In this document: piece after piece, positions 23,122-32,304 of the stretch
Layout of the letters: every line of letters starts with the position of its first letter
Position numbering within the stretch: position 1 is the first letter of the stretch
Notes under the pieces: model-generated
Database searches by the model: none
The model's input: only the letters and a program-made list of their open reading frames with translations
What the model was told of the DNA's origin: nothing
Assembly: GCA_007115705.1 (NCBI GenBank)
Contig: QXEO01000243.1
Coordinates: forward strand, 1,124,917 to 1,188,916
Length of the DNA: 64,000 bases
Source: Dactylis glomerata
Lineage: Eukaryota; Streptophyta; Magnoliopsida; Poales; Poaceae
Direction: 5' to 3'
Made by a program: the position numbers and the translations under genes

Positions 23122-24714
23122 TGATACGTCTCAAACGTATCTATAATTTTTGATGCTCCATGCTTGTTTCTACACCATTTGCCTATTGTTTCGTTACACT
23201 TAGTGGCATTTTTATACATTTTCCGGAACTAACCTATTAACGAAGTGCCACAGTGCCAGTTTCCTGTTTTCTGCTGTTTTTGTGTTTCAGAAGTGATACA
23301 CAGGAAATATTCTCGGAATTGGACGAAACAAGTTCCTGAAGACTTATATCACGGGGAAGCTTCCAGACATCCGAAGAAGAGACGGAGGAGGGCCACGTGG
23401 GCCCCACACGCACAGGCGGCGCGGCCAGGCCCCTGGCCGCGCCACCCCTGTGTGAGGGGGCCTGGTCCCTCCTCTGACATCGCCCCTTCGCCTATAAAGA
23501 CCCCCCGACGAGAAAAACCTAAGGGCCCGATCAGTTTTCCAGAATACATCGCGATCCGCCGCCGCCGTCGACCCGAAGATCGGGAGGGTCCAGAAGCTCT
23601 TCCCGGCACCCTGCCGGAGAGGGGAATCGCCACCGGAGGTCTTCTTCATCGCCATGCTTGCCTCCGGAGCGATGAGTGAGTAGTCTACCTTGGACTATGG
23701 GTCCATAGCAGTAGCTAGATGGTTGTCTTCTCCACTATGTGCTTCATGTTTAGATCTCATGAGCTGCCCTACATGATTGAGATCACCGTTATGTAATTCT
23801 ATGATGTTGGTTTGTTGGGATCCGATGAATATTGGTGTTTATGATTAAGTTGTTGTACTGAATTATATCTTTTGTTATCTCTATGTTGTTTATGATCTTG
23901 CATGCTCTCCGTTGTTAGTAGCTATCTTGGCCGAGTAGTTGCTAGTGACTCCAAGAGGGGGTATTTATGCTCGATAGTGGGTTCATGTCTCTATTTCACC
24001 TGGGGGAGTGACAGAAACCTCTAAGGTGGTAGATGTGCTGTTGCTACTAGGGAGAAAACAACATTCATATGCTCAAGGGCATATGCTTTGTTTACATTAC
24101 ACACTTTGCTTAATGCAATTATCTGTTGTTCGCAACTTAATACTTCTAGGGTGTTCGGATGATATCCCCGGGAGTGGATTATTAGTCATAGATGCAGTTG
24201 GATGGCGGTCTATGTATTTTGTTGTAATGCCCAGAGTAAATCTCATAGTGATCTTCTTGACATATCACGTTATCTTTATTCTATCAATTGCCCAACTGTA
24301 ATTTGTTTACCCAGCATGTTATTTTATCTATGGAGAGACACCACTAGTGAACTGTGGACCCCGGTCCTATTTTAATCATATTGCTATCACCTGTTTACTT
24401 TTCCCGCACTGTTTACTTTACTCGCACATTACTACTGTTTTCCACTCGATACACTCATAACCTTTGTTTCAAGCAAACCGGTGAGATTGACAACCTCATC
24501 GTAAGTTGGGAACAAAGTACTTGTTTGTGTGTGTGCAGGTTCCACAACACCTTCAGTCGTCATCGTCTCCCTTCTCCTGTTCGATAAACCTTGGTTTCTT
24601 AATTGAGGGAAAACTTGCTGCTACACTCATCATACCTTCCTCTTGGGGTTCCCAACGGGCTGGTTATTCACCATGCACAAGGACAGTTTGCTCCCACATC
24701 AACTTGGAGTAGCA
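23122..24714 (+). repeat. 3' LTR
   Basis: A 1593-bp partner of the 5' LTR, same length, ending at CA immediately before the GTGTT duplication. Confidence 0.95.
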
Positions 24715-25929
24715 GTGTTGGCATCAAAGTACTCCTTCATTCTTATCCAATATGTGTCTCTAGTTTGGTCGGTGCCAATCGACGGATCCATGCCAATCTT
24801 TAACCAAGTCTTGCAAAGCAACACATCCTCATCTACGGTGTAGTTTATCTTCCTACCGGTCGGAGCTCCCACCATGCCCTCGCCTTCCTCATCCACCTCC
24901 GCGTACTCCTCTTCCACCTCATGCACATAGTTTTCATGTGCAAAAGATGAACCGCCAATCTCCATAGTCTCCAAGAAACTATCGCCATCAACACTACAAT
25001 TTACGCACATGTCACAATCCTACTGGTAAACATTTCATCCATGTCAAAAAAAACAACAAAAGAAAAGAGATTTTACCTTGTCGCCATTTCATCGAGCACG
25101 TTGCGCGCGGCGGCGGCGGCGGCCGCGGTTGGCGTCGGTCGTCGAGGAGCCGGTGGTGGAGGCGGAGCGGAGGATGTGGGAGGAGCTTGGGATGCGCCTG
25201 TCTGGCGAGCCGCGGCGCTGTTCCTCGGTGCCTTGCGCTTGGGCTCTGCCGCCGCCGTCGGCGCGCCGCGCCTTGCACCCGCGCTTTTGACCCGTGGCAC
25301 GGGGGGAACCACAGCTGCGCCGGCGCTGTTCCGCGGCGGCACGAAGAGGGCGCGAGTGGCCGCCGACCCCGCGGCGGCGGCGCTAGGGTTTGGCGCGGTC
25401 GGCGGCTGGATTGCGCCGGCGCCGGCGCCATCAGTGGGGGGGACAGAATAGGGAGGGGTTGGAGGGGTGCCGGAGGAGCCGTCCATCGCCGGAGTTGCGC
25501 CGGCGGCCGCGCGGAAGGGGGAAGGCGGGAGGGGCGCGGGAGAGCGGGCGGCGCGGGAGGGAAATTTCACAGCGGTTGCGCGTCTCCAGCGAAAGCGCGT
25601 GCGAGAGAAGAAGCACCAAAATTCCCGCGCCGGATTGCGCAGAATGCAGCGCCGCGGTATTTCTTTACAGCGCGCGAAACTATACAGCCTCTGCTGGAGG
25701 AGGATACAGCGCGCGCGCGGGATAAAATCAGTTATTTTAGCGCTGCGCTATTTTAGCGCCGCTGCTGGAGATGCTCTAACCGCCAAACCTATTTTGTTAT
25801 CCATAAACAAACGACCTAAAAACTATAAAAAACAATGTATTCCTCCGACCATTATTATTTGTCGCTAACATAAATATATTCAAACACTAAAATATATTCA
25901 GACACATATATATTATTAGTGAAAAATAA

Positions 25930-26189
25930 TACTCCCTCCATCCCAAGGCTTAAGGCCTATATTTTTTTAAAAAAGTCAAACTATGTCAAGTTTGACTAAG
26001 TTTTTATCAAAAATCATTAATATACAAAATACAAAATTAATATCATTAGATATATAGTGAAATATATTTTCATGTGGTATTTACAAAATATCATATTTGT
26101 TGGTAGATTCTTCTAAAAGTTTGGTCAAACTTAACATAGTTTGACTTTCTGAAGAAAAAAAATAGGCCTTAAGCCTTGGAATGGAGGTA
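25930..26189. mobile_element. Stowaway-type MITE between the two Harbinger elements
   Basis: A 260-bp element whose left end, TACTCCCTCCATCCCAAGGC, is mirrored at the right by CCTTGGAATGGAGGTA. The TA target site is at both edges. The inner arms also pair ('ggcttaaggcctata' and 'ataggccttaagcc'). The rest of 25780-26245 holds nothing I recognise. Confidence 0.88.
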
Positions 26190-26667
26190 GTAGTAGTTAG
26201 AGAGAGTAACATGATTACCTATCAAAGATCGGGGTGGTGCATTTAGAGCATCTCCAAGAGAGGTGGTATAATAGCGCGGCGCGGGATAAATCGTTGATTT
26301 ACCACGCAGCAGGTGCATTTAGGCAGATTTTTAGACGCGCTAAACTAACACGCGCTGTAAATTTTGTGGCGCGCGCGTGAAATTTCCTGCCCACGCGCAT
26401 CAAATATGTAGCGCGCGGGGCAAACTTACTCCCGAGCGCGCGCAACGCAACTGCCGGCTGAAACCTCCCTCCCGCGTGTTCCCCTTCTCCTCCTCTTCCG
26501 TCGGTAGCGAATTTTTGATGGGATGTCCTGTGACTCGGCCACTCCCCCGATGCCTTCATTCTCCCTCGCCCCCGCAGCTGCCCCCCGAGATTTTTTGTCG
26601 CCTCCAATTCACACCCCCGCCGCCGCCGCAATGGCAAACCCCAACCTCGCTTTTTGTCCGAGTGCAG

Positions 26668-28612
26668 ATGTTTGCTCCACCACGGCCGACGGCGACGGCT
26701 CCTGCTCCACCGCCTATCCCTAAAGCGAAGCCGCATCAGCCCAATTGCGCGGCGCCTGCCACCATCGCCACGGGAGGAGCACCGTCGAGGCCAAAGGCAA
26801 GCAAGGTGTCCGCTGGGAAGCGCGGCAAACCGCCGATGGCCGAGCAATACCAGTCATCATTCGCTCCTCCCCCGCCACCCGAACCACCTGCGCCAACGGA
26901 GGAGCAGCTGGAGCCACCGGTTGTTGACGCCGTGCCGAACATGTTCGATCAAATGTCGCAAAGGTATAATTTTTTTTTTGCATTTTCAATTTGTTGATGC
27001 ATATGTTATAGTTGTAGATGATGAAATGCAATATTTGTGATGCAATAGTATTTGAAATGCAATGTTTGATACAAATTGTAGTGTCCATATGAACCAATGT
27101 TTAATGTGTTGTTTTAATTTTGTTTGAGTAGTGTTGATGATGACACATTTTATCAATCCTTGAACTTCCCAACATCTTAAAAGCAATATTATGAGCATGA
27201 AAATTTTGATGGTCCATCACAAGAATATGAGCAAAATGATGAGTTTGAGTATGAAGGGGATATGGATGGAGAAGGTTTTGTGAAGACGGCGAGAAATACA
27301 CAAAATGGAAGAGCCGCAAACTACACAATGGACAAAGACATTTTGCTTTGCATTACATGGAAGCAAATTGCAATGGATGCGGGTGTGGGTATCGACCAAA
27401 AGTTTGACACATATTGGGCAAGAATGAAGGAGTTCTTTCATTCTCACAATAAGAGTGGATATGAGAGGACATATAGATATCTTCATTCCTGGTGGGGTGT
27501 CATTTCAATGGAGTGTCAAAAGTGGTCGGCTATGTTGGCCGGTGTTGACAAGGTGAACCCAAGTGGAACCAATGATCGGGATAGGGTAATATGTTTCTAC
27601 TTGCTATTCCTACTTCTTTTATTTCTTTCATTTCCTGCTATTCCAACTTGTTTTATCTCATGTATGTAGGTTACCATTGCGCAAAACATGGTCAAGGGAA
27701 AAGGAAAGAAGAACAAGAAAGGAAAGGAGGTGTTTTGGCAAGCCTTTCACATTGCATCATTATTGGAAGGATCTAGAACATTGTAAGAAATGGAAGAACC
27801 GTGATGTATTGCAAGTGCCAAAGGCAAGCTCCAAGAGCTCTATGGGAGATGCTCCAATCCTTCATGTTGATGATGACGCATCAAGTGATGATGATGGAAA
27901 GAGAAGCCCAACTCCAAACTCCATTGCCAAAACCAAAAGACCCATTGGAAGGCGGCAATTCAAGGAGAAGGGCAGGAGGGCGGGAGATGATGAAATCTCA
28001 AAATCACTGGAAGCTATTGTCAACGTCCGCAAAGAGATGGCCGAGGAGAGGAAGATGGCTAGGAGCTTGGAAAAGAAGGAGAACCGGCTTGCCGAGGAGA
28101 GGAAGGCGGTGATGGATGAGAGGATGGCGGCGGCCCAAGAGAGGTCGACGGAGCAGCAGAAGGTTGCCATGGAGGAGAGGAAGGTGGCCATGGAGGAAAC
28201 TCTCCGATTGATGGAGCAAGAAAAAAAATATTTTCTTCATGGATACAATCAATCTCGATGACAAGCAAAAAGAGTACGTTAACCTTTGCCATGATCATGT
28301 TGGCATAAAGAGAATGATGGGAGGCTACTTGAATGGCTATGTGAGTGGCATGGGAGGAGCAACCTTGGTGGTGGCATGGGATCTTCTGATGGAGGCATGG
28401 GAGGGGCACCATTTAGTGGAGGCATGGGAGGAGCACCATTTCGTGATGGCATGGGAACTTCGATGGATGGTGGCTCGTTTTCCTCCATGCTAGCTCCTAC
28501 ATGTGGTGTGAATAATGGAGCTTCATCGGGTGGTGGCATGGACTCCTACATGTCAGATGAAGAGGTGTCGGGAGATGGAGATGTCAACAATGGAATAAAA
28601 GATGATGCGTGA
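26668..28612 (+). pseudogene. Decayed Harbinger ORF1
   Basis: Exon 1 is 26668-26963 (Pro-rich, ending MFDQMSQR, matching the end of exon 1 in the first element). Exon 2 is 27132-27585 and contains YTMDKDILLCITWKQIAMDAG (SANT-like) and ends NPSGTNDRDR. Exon 3 starts at 27670. Damage: a TAA in exon 2 at about 27178, a frameshift near 27740 (VFWQ to KPFTLHHYWKDLEHCKKW), another near 28230 within the 'gaaaaaaaa' run, and a further one before the Gly/Met-rich tail at 28376-28612. The frame breaks show it is older than the first element's ORF1. Confidence 0.8.
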
Positions 28613-28970
28613 TGCCGGTTTGCGATATCCATTGTGTCATGTGCTTTTGTTGAACTTGTGCAATGATGCATTTGAACTATTGTGTGATCATGAATCTATG
28701 ATGCATTTGAACTATTATTTCTATGTTTTTGATCATTTCTTCAAAGAAATTGCATGCATTTGTATATTCTTTGTGTTTTTATCAATTCTAGATGCAGCCG
28801 GCTATGTAAAGCGTGTTTTAAAATGTGCAAACTGATGCCAGTGTTGTAAAACATCAAAAACACGCGCACTGTATACGTCAAAAACACACGCGCACTGTAT
28901 ACGTCAAAAACATGCGCTGCAAACATTGTAAACGTCAAAAACACGCGCGCTAAAAAGGCGCCTCTGTTGA

Positions 28971-29411
28971 GAGGAAATTGCACGTAACACCACTTGTTGG
29001 TGCCATTTTTGCACAGAACACAGTTTAGAAACTTTTTTGCATAAAACACCAGGTTTTGTCGTAAACTGTTGTACAAAACACTAATCTCTTCATTAATAGA
29101 ATAGACACCCAATTAGGTACATAGGTCATACTAATAGTGCTGACATGGCCTTCTTCTAATGGGAATGAAGAAAATTTCTTTTTTTATTATTGAACTACTT
29201 AAAATTTCATTTAAACTTTGTTATATGTCATAAATTTTGATTTAAACTTTGTTATATGTCATAAATTTAAATTTTCATTTAAACTTTGTTATATGTCATG
29301 AATTTAAATTTTCATTTAAACTTCAAATGCGAGGAGTACACCGACCACAAGTACGTCATGTGGACGTACCGTGCGCGCCACGGCGATGATCTCAATTATA
29401 TTAGATAGTTT
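28971..29411. repeat. Left terminal inverted repeat of the Mutator-like element
   Basis: Matches 31285-31724 in inverse orientation. It contains several near-repeats of 'tttaaactttgttatatgtcat' and a GC-rich block at 29329-29395. Confidence 0.88.
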
Positions 29412-29889
29412 AGTTTAAATTTTAGCTAAATTCATGACATATAACAAAGTGTAAATGAAAATTTAAATTTTCTTTCACTTTGAGTTATCGCATTGGGGGC
29501 GTGTCTGGGAAGAGACGACCTCGAAACGGGACCATTTGCACGGATCAAAAAAATGAAACTATGATTTATACTCATTATTAAGACCTCACAACCGGACTGA
29601 AAAATTCAAGTAATTCTTAAAGGGAGAATGGATTTTGTACCAGCACCGATGGGTACAGATGCTATCTTAACCATCCATCTGTACCTCGAGATTCGAGCTT
29701 GTTTCTTCCTCTTAAACATTTTTCTTTTCAGCAGCGAATTTAGCGGTCACGTCAGGGGGACATCTTTCTTCCATACTACATTTCGCCGGCCGACACGCAT
29801 GTTTCCCCCACGTCTTGGCTTGTCCACCTCCAAACCAACACTGACCTTGACCTTCTCCGCCCCTGACCTTGTGCCTCGCTGTCCGCACA

Positions 29890-30187
29890 GTACCTGCCGG
29901 CGACGCTAGTGACTGGCGAGCGTGGCCTCGTTGGGCTCCACGCCCTGCGCGTCCATCCTCGCTAATATCTCGAAGCCGCGCTTCGTGGCGTCGGGGTCTG
30001 GGTCGGCGGATTTCACCGGCGGCGGCGTTGGAGCAGATGTAGAGGATGCAGTTGTAATGGTAGATGGAGAGCAGGACGGTCGAGGGCCGCGTCGTAGATG
30101 GCGAGCGCGGTGCAGATGTCGGCGTCGCGGGAGCACATGTCGAGCTGCCGCGAAGACCCTTTCCCCGCCGGCAGGTGTTCTCAACAA
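29890..30187 (-). pseudogene. Captured fragment of a protein-only RNase P (PRORP) gene
   Basis: On the minus strand three pieces in three frames give the pentatricopeptide part of PRORP: DMCSRDADICTALAIYDAAL, then SIYHYNCILYICSNAAAGEI, then KRGFEILARMDAQGVEPNEA. PRORP cuts the 5' leader from tRNA precursors in organelles and nucleus. Only about 100 residues are present, the metallonuclease domain is missing, and the frames are broken twice, so it is not functional. The identification rests on remembered PRORP blocks (HYN..LY.C and RGFEI...M...V.PNEAT). A generic PPR protein is the alternative. Confidence 0.65.
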
Positions 30188-31741
30188 AGTCAGGATTGAG
30201 GAAGCTCAACTGCTCAAGGGCGATGATGGCTAGCACTAGAAGCTAGGTGATTTCGTCAAAATTTGTTGCTGGAATTAGTATATCTGTCAATAGCCTTCCG
30301 CTGTCTGATTATGACCATGAAGACACCCCTTTAGTCGATGAATCTTCAGACAAAAGTTCCCTTCATTTGCGATTTCTTTCTGTCCATCGCAGTGCATATT
30401 TGTCCCAAAATTCTGTATCCGAAAAAACTTGTGCAGATTTGAGAGCTTACAGTTTAGAATCATTCTGTCCGTCGCAGTTTTGGGAACCATTGTACTAGCA
30501 TTTGTATTGGACTAGGGAGAGGTCGTGCGAGCAGGGAGAAGGAGGAGATGGAGGAAAGATGCTCGAGAGGAGGAAGATGACCCGCCGGTTCCGACCTTTT
30601 CCCTGTGCCCTTCTTCTTCCCCGCAATCCCACATCCGGCGACATCAGCACGCCTCTTTCGCACCGTACTCCGCACCCCTCTCCCCAAGTTTTATTAAGAG
30701 CTTCTGTAGCATTCCCCGCGGCCGGCCGTAGCGTCGGCAGCTCCGGCCGGCTCTAGGCTCGCCGTAGCCGGCACTGTCGCGGCCAGCCGCGTTGGCGCCA
30801 GCTCGGTGTCCTTCTGGTGCGGTGCAGGGAGAAGAGGCGGCGAGAGATAGGGAGGCTATGGATGGGAGTGTGGCGCAGTGCGGCCTGTACTCGCAAGATT
30901 AAGCTTGTGCAGATAGCTATGGAAGAAGAAGAGGATTAAAGAGAAGGAGATGGGGACACGCTTCGGTGTCGGGTCGTGCACAGATGACGTGCAGTAAGGC
31001 CTCAACCGCGGTAGCCCTGTGACTTTTCTCCGCGAATCCCGCGCGTGTCAGACGGGCTGCCCAGTTTTTCACCTTGTCTCACGGGATTACAGGCCTGGGT
31101 GGAAATTCTAGAATAGATCGAAATGCGCTTCTCTCACAGCCAGTTTTTCCAGATCTTAACCATCCACAAGGCATTGAGCGGATAGGATAGGACTTGTACC
31201 CGTTGGTGCAAGCACAACATCATTTCCGATTCTTAAATAAATAAATAAAATTCGTCCTTCCATTTAAAATTTAAGAAATTTTCTAAACTATCTAATATAA
31301 TTGAGATCATCGTCGTGGCGCGCACGGTACGTCCACTTGGCGTACTTGTGGTCGGTGTACTTCTCGCATTAGAAGTTTAAATGAAAATTTAAATTCATGA
31401 CATATAACAAAGTTTAAATGAAAATTTTAATTTATGATATATAACAAAGTTTAAATCAAAATTTATGACATATAACAAAGTTTAAATAAAAATTTAAGTA
31501 GTTCATAAATAAAAAGGAAATTTTCTTCCTTCCAATTAGAAGAAGACCACGTTAGCACTACTAGTACGACCTACGTACCTGATTGGGTGTCTATCCTATT
31601 AATAACGAGATTAGTGTTTTACGCAACAGTTTACGTTAAAATCTGGTGTTTCATACAAAAAAGTTCCTAAACTGTGTTCTATGCAAAAACGGCACCAACA
31701 AGTGGTGTTACGTGCAATTTCCTCCTCTGTTGAAGATGTTG

Positions 31742-32304
31742 TTAGTAATTGGTCCTCTATATATTTTTTCTCTATGTTCGTGGGTTTTAGTTTACCCCAT
31801 TATCGGGTTGTATCCACTATACTGTTTACCTTGTATAAGCCAGATTCATCTAAAAAAGTATTCAACAAAATATCATTCTTCCACATATCATCCAAAATTG
31901 TATTTTCTTCCGGGTAATCATTTACTCCTTCCCCTGCGAGTACAACATTTGCAGTCCACTACTATTAATTCACTCAGGCCCCTGGCGTATTTGATGTAGC
32001 ATAGAAAAATAAAAAAACTGGGTTTTGTAAGCACTTAGAAATTAAGGTATACCCTTTCCATTCCTTTACATATAATCCACACGATTTGCTACCATCTTAT
32101 TACTTGCTAATAATTGAATTCACCGCCACAGTAAACCAACCGTGCTGCTACAACTGCTCAAGTGTTGGTTTACCAGTACAATATTTTTATTCTAGCATCA
32201 TTGTCCCTCTTGCTTTGCCAAGTGAACAAGCATCTCTTCTTAACAATTATTTCAGATTCGGAGTCTCCTTCCCCTCCCCTCGTAGCAGGATGGGAGATTC
32301 AGGA
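31742..32304. other. 3' flank of the acyl-CoA oxidase gene
   Basis: Likely 3' UTR and downstream sequence of the minus-strand oxidase. I see no other gene or repeat here. Confidence 0.6.

Larger units (their letters stand above)
17700..24714 (+). mobile_element. Non-autonomous Gypsy-type LTR retrotransposon (gag only)
   Basis: A complete 7015-bp element with a 5-bp target duplication GTGTT at 17695-17699 and 24715-24719. Each LTR is 1593 bp, begins TGATACGTCTC and ends GTAGCA. By eye I count six differences between LTRs, all transitions (near 17843, 17961, 18213, 18344, 18988 and 19252). That is about 0.4%, or roughly 0.15 million years at 1.3e-8 per site per year. Inside are a primer site, one gag-like frame and no pol. 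It needs enzymes from an autonomous relative. Confidence 0.95.
16368..25486 (-). pseudogene. Harbinger ORF1 (SANT/NAM-associated-like), exons split by an LTR insertion
   Basis: Exon 1 is 25486-25077 (Ala/Pro-rich, ending NVLDEMATR). Exon 2 starts near 25019 (YTVDEDVLLCKTWLKIGMD, SANT-like) and is broken at 24720/17694 by the LTR element. It resumes with RTSRSLRSRWSVINQDCSRW and ends near 17562. Exon 3 is 17477-16368 and has FTLHHCYDVLKDEEKW, a long charged coiled-coil segment, DERQKEYINLARDEVL and a Gly/Met-rich tail. Proteins of this layout are the Myb/SANT-like partner of Harbinger transposases and are often misannotated as NAM or glutathione-transferase-like genes. The exon 1-2 junction does not hold frame in my reading. 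The 7-kb insertion makes the gene non-functional unless spliced out. Confidence 0.8.
15987..25776 (-). mobile_element. PIF/Harbinger element, ORF1-only, interrupted by an LTR retrotransposon
   Basis: The ends are exact inverse copies, GAGCATCTCCAGCAG and CTGCTGGAGATGCTC, flanked by the 3-bp duplication TAA (15984-15986 and 25777-25779), as in PIF/Harbinger. Without the 7015-bp LTR element and its 5-bp duplication the element is about 2.77 kb. It encodes only an ORF1-type protein. No DDE transposase reading frame is seen on either strand. The left end sits 80 bp upstream of the synthetase ATG. Confidence 0.88.
28971..31724. mobile_element. Mutator-like element (Pack-MULE type) with long terminal inverted repeats
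   Basis: Terminal inverted repeats of about 440 bp (28971-29411 and 31285-31724) begin GAGGAAATTGCACGTAACAC. The 9-bp target duplication CTCTGTTGA is at 28962-28970 and 31725-31733. There is no transposase. The interior holds a minus-strand fragment of a PRORP gene, the unassigned GC-rich stretch 30500-30900, and other sequence of unknown origin. It is inserted 17 bp from the right end of the second Harbinger element. Confidence 0.9.
26246..31741 (+). mobile_element. Second PIF/Harbinger-like element, interrupted by a Mutator-like element
   Basis: The left end GAGCATCTCCAAGAGAGG follows TTA at 26243-26245. The right end, after the inserted Mutator-like element, is CCTCTGTTGAAGATGTTG followed by TTA (31742-31744); it is a decayed inverse of the left end. 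Without the insertion the element is about 2.73 kb. That is nearly the same size as the first Harbinger element, and it has the same ORF1 layout in opposite orientation. No transposase is seen. Confidence 0.75.

Noticed and set aside
25041..25756. Long plus-strand frames opposite Harbinger ORF1 exon 1
   Set aside because: They are GC-composition shadows of the minus-strand Ala/Pro-rich exon.
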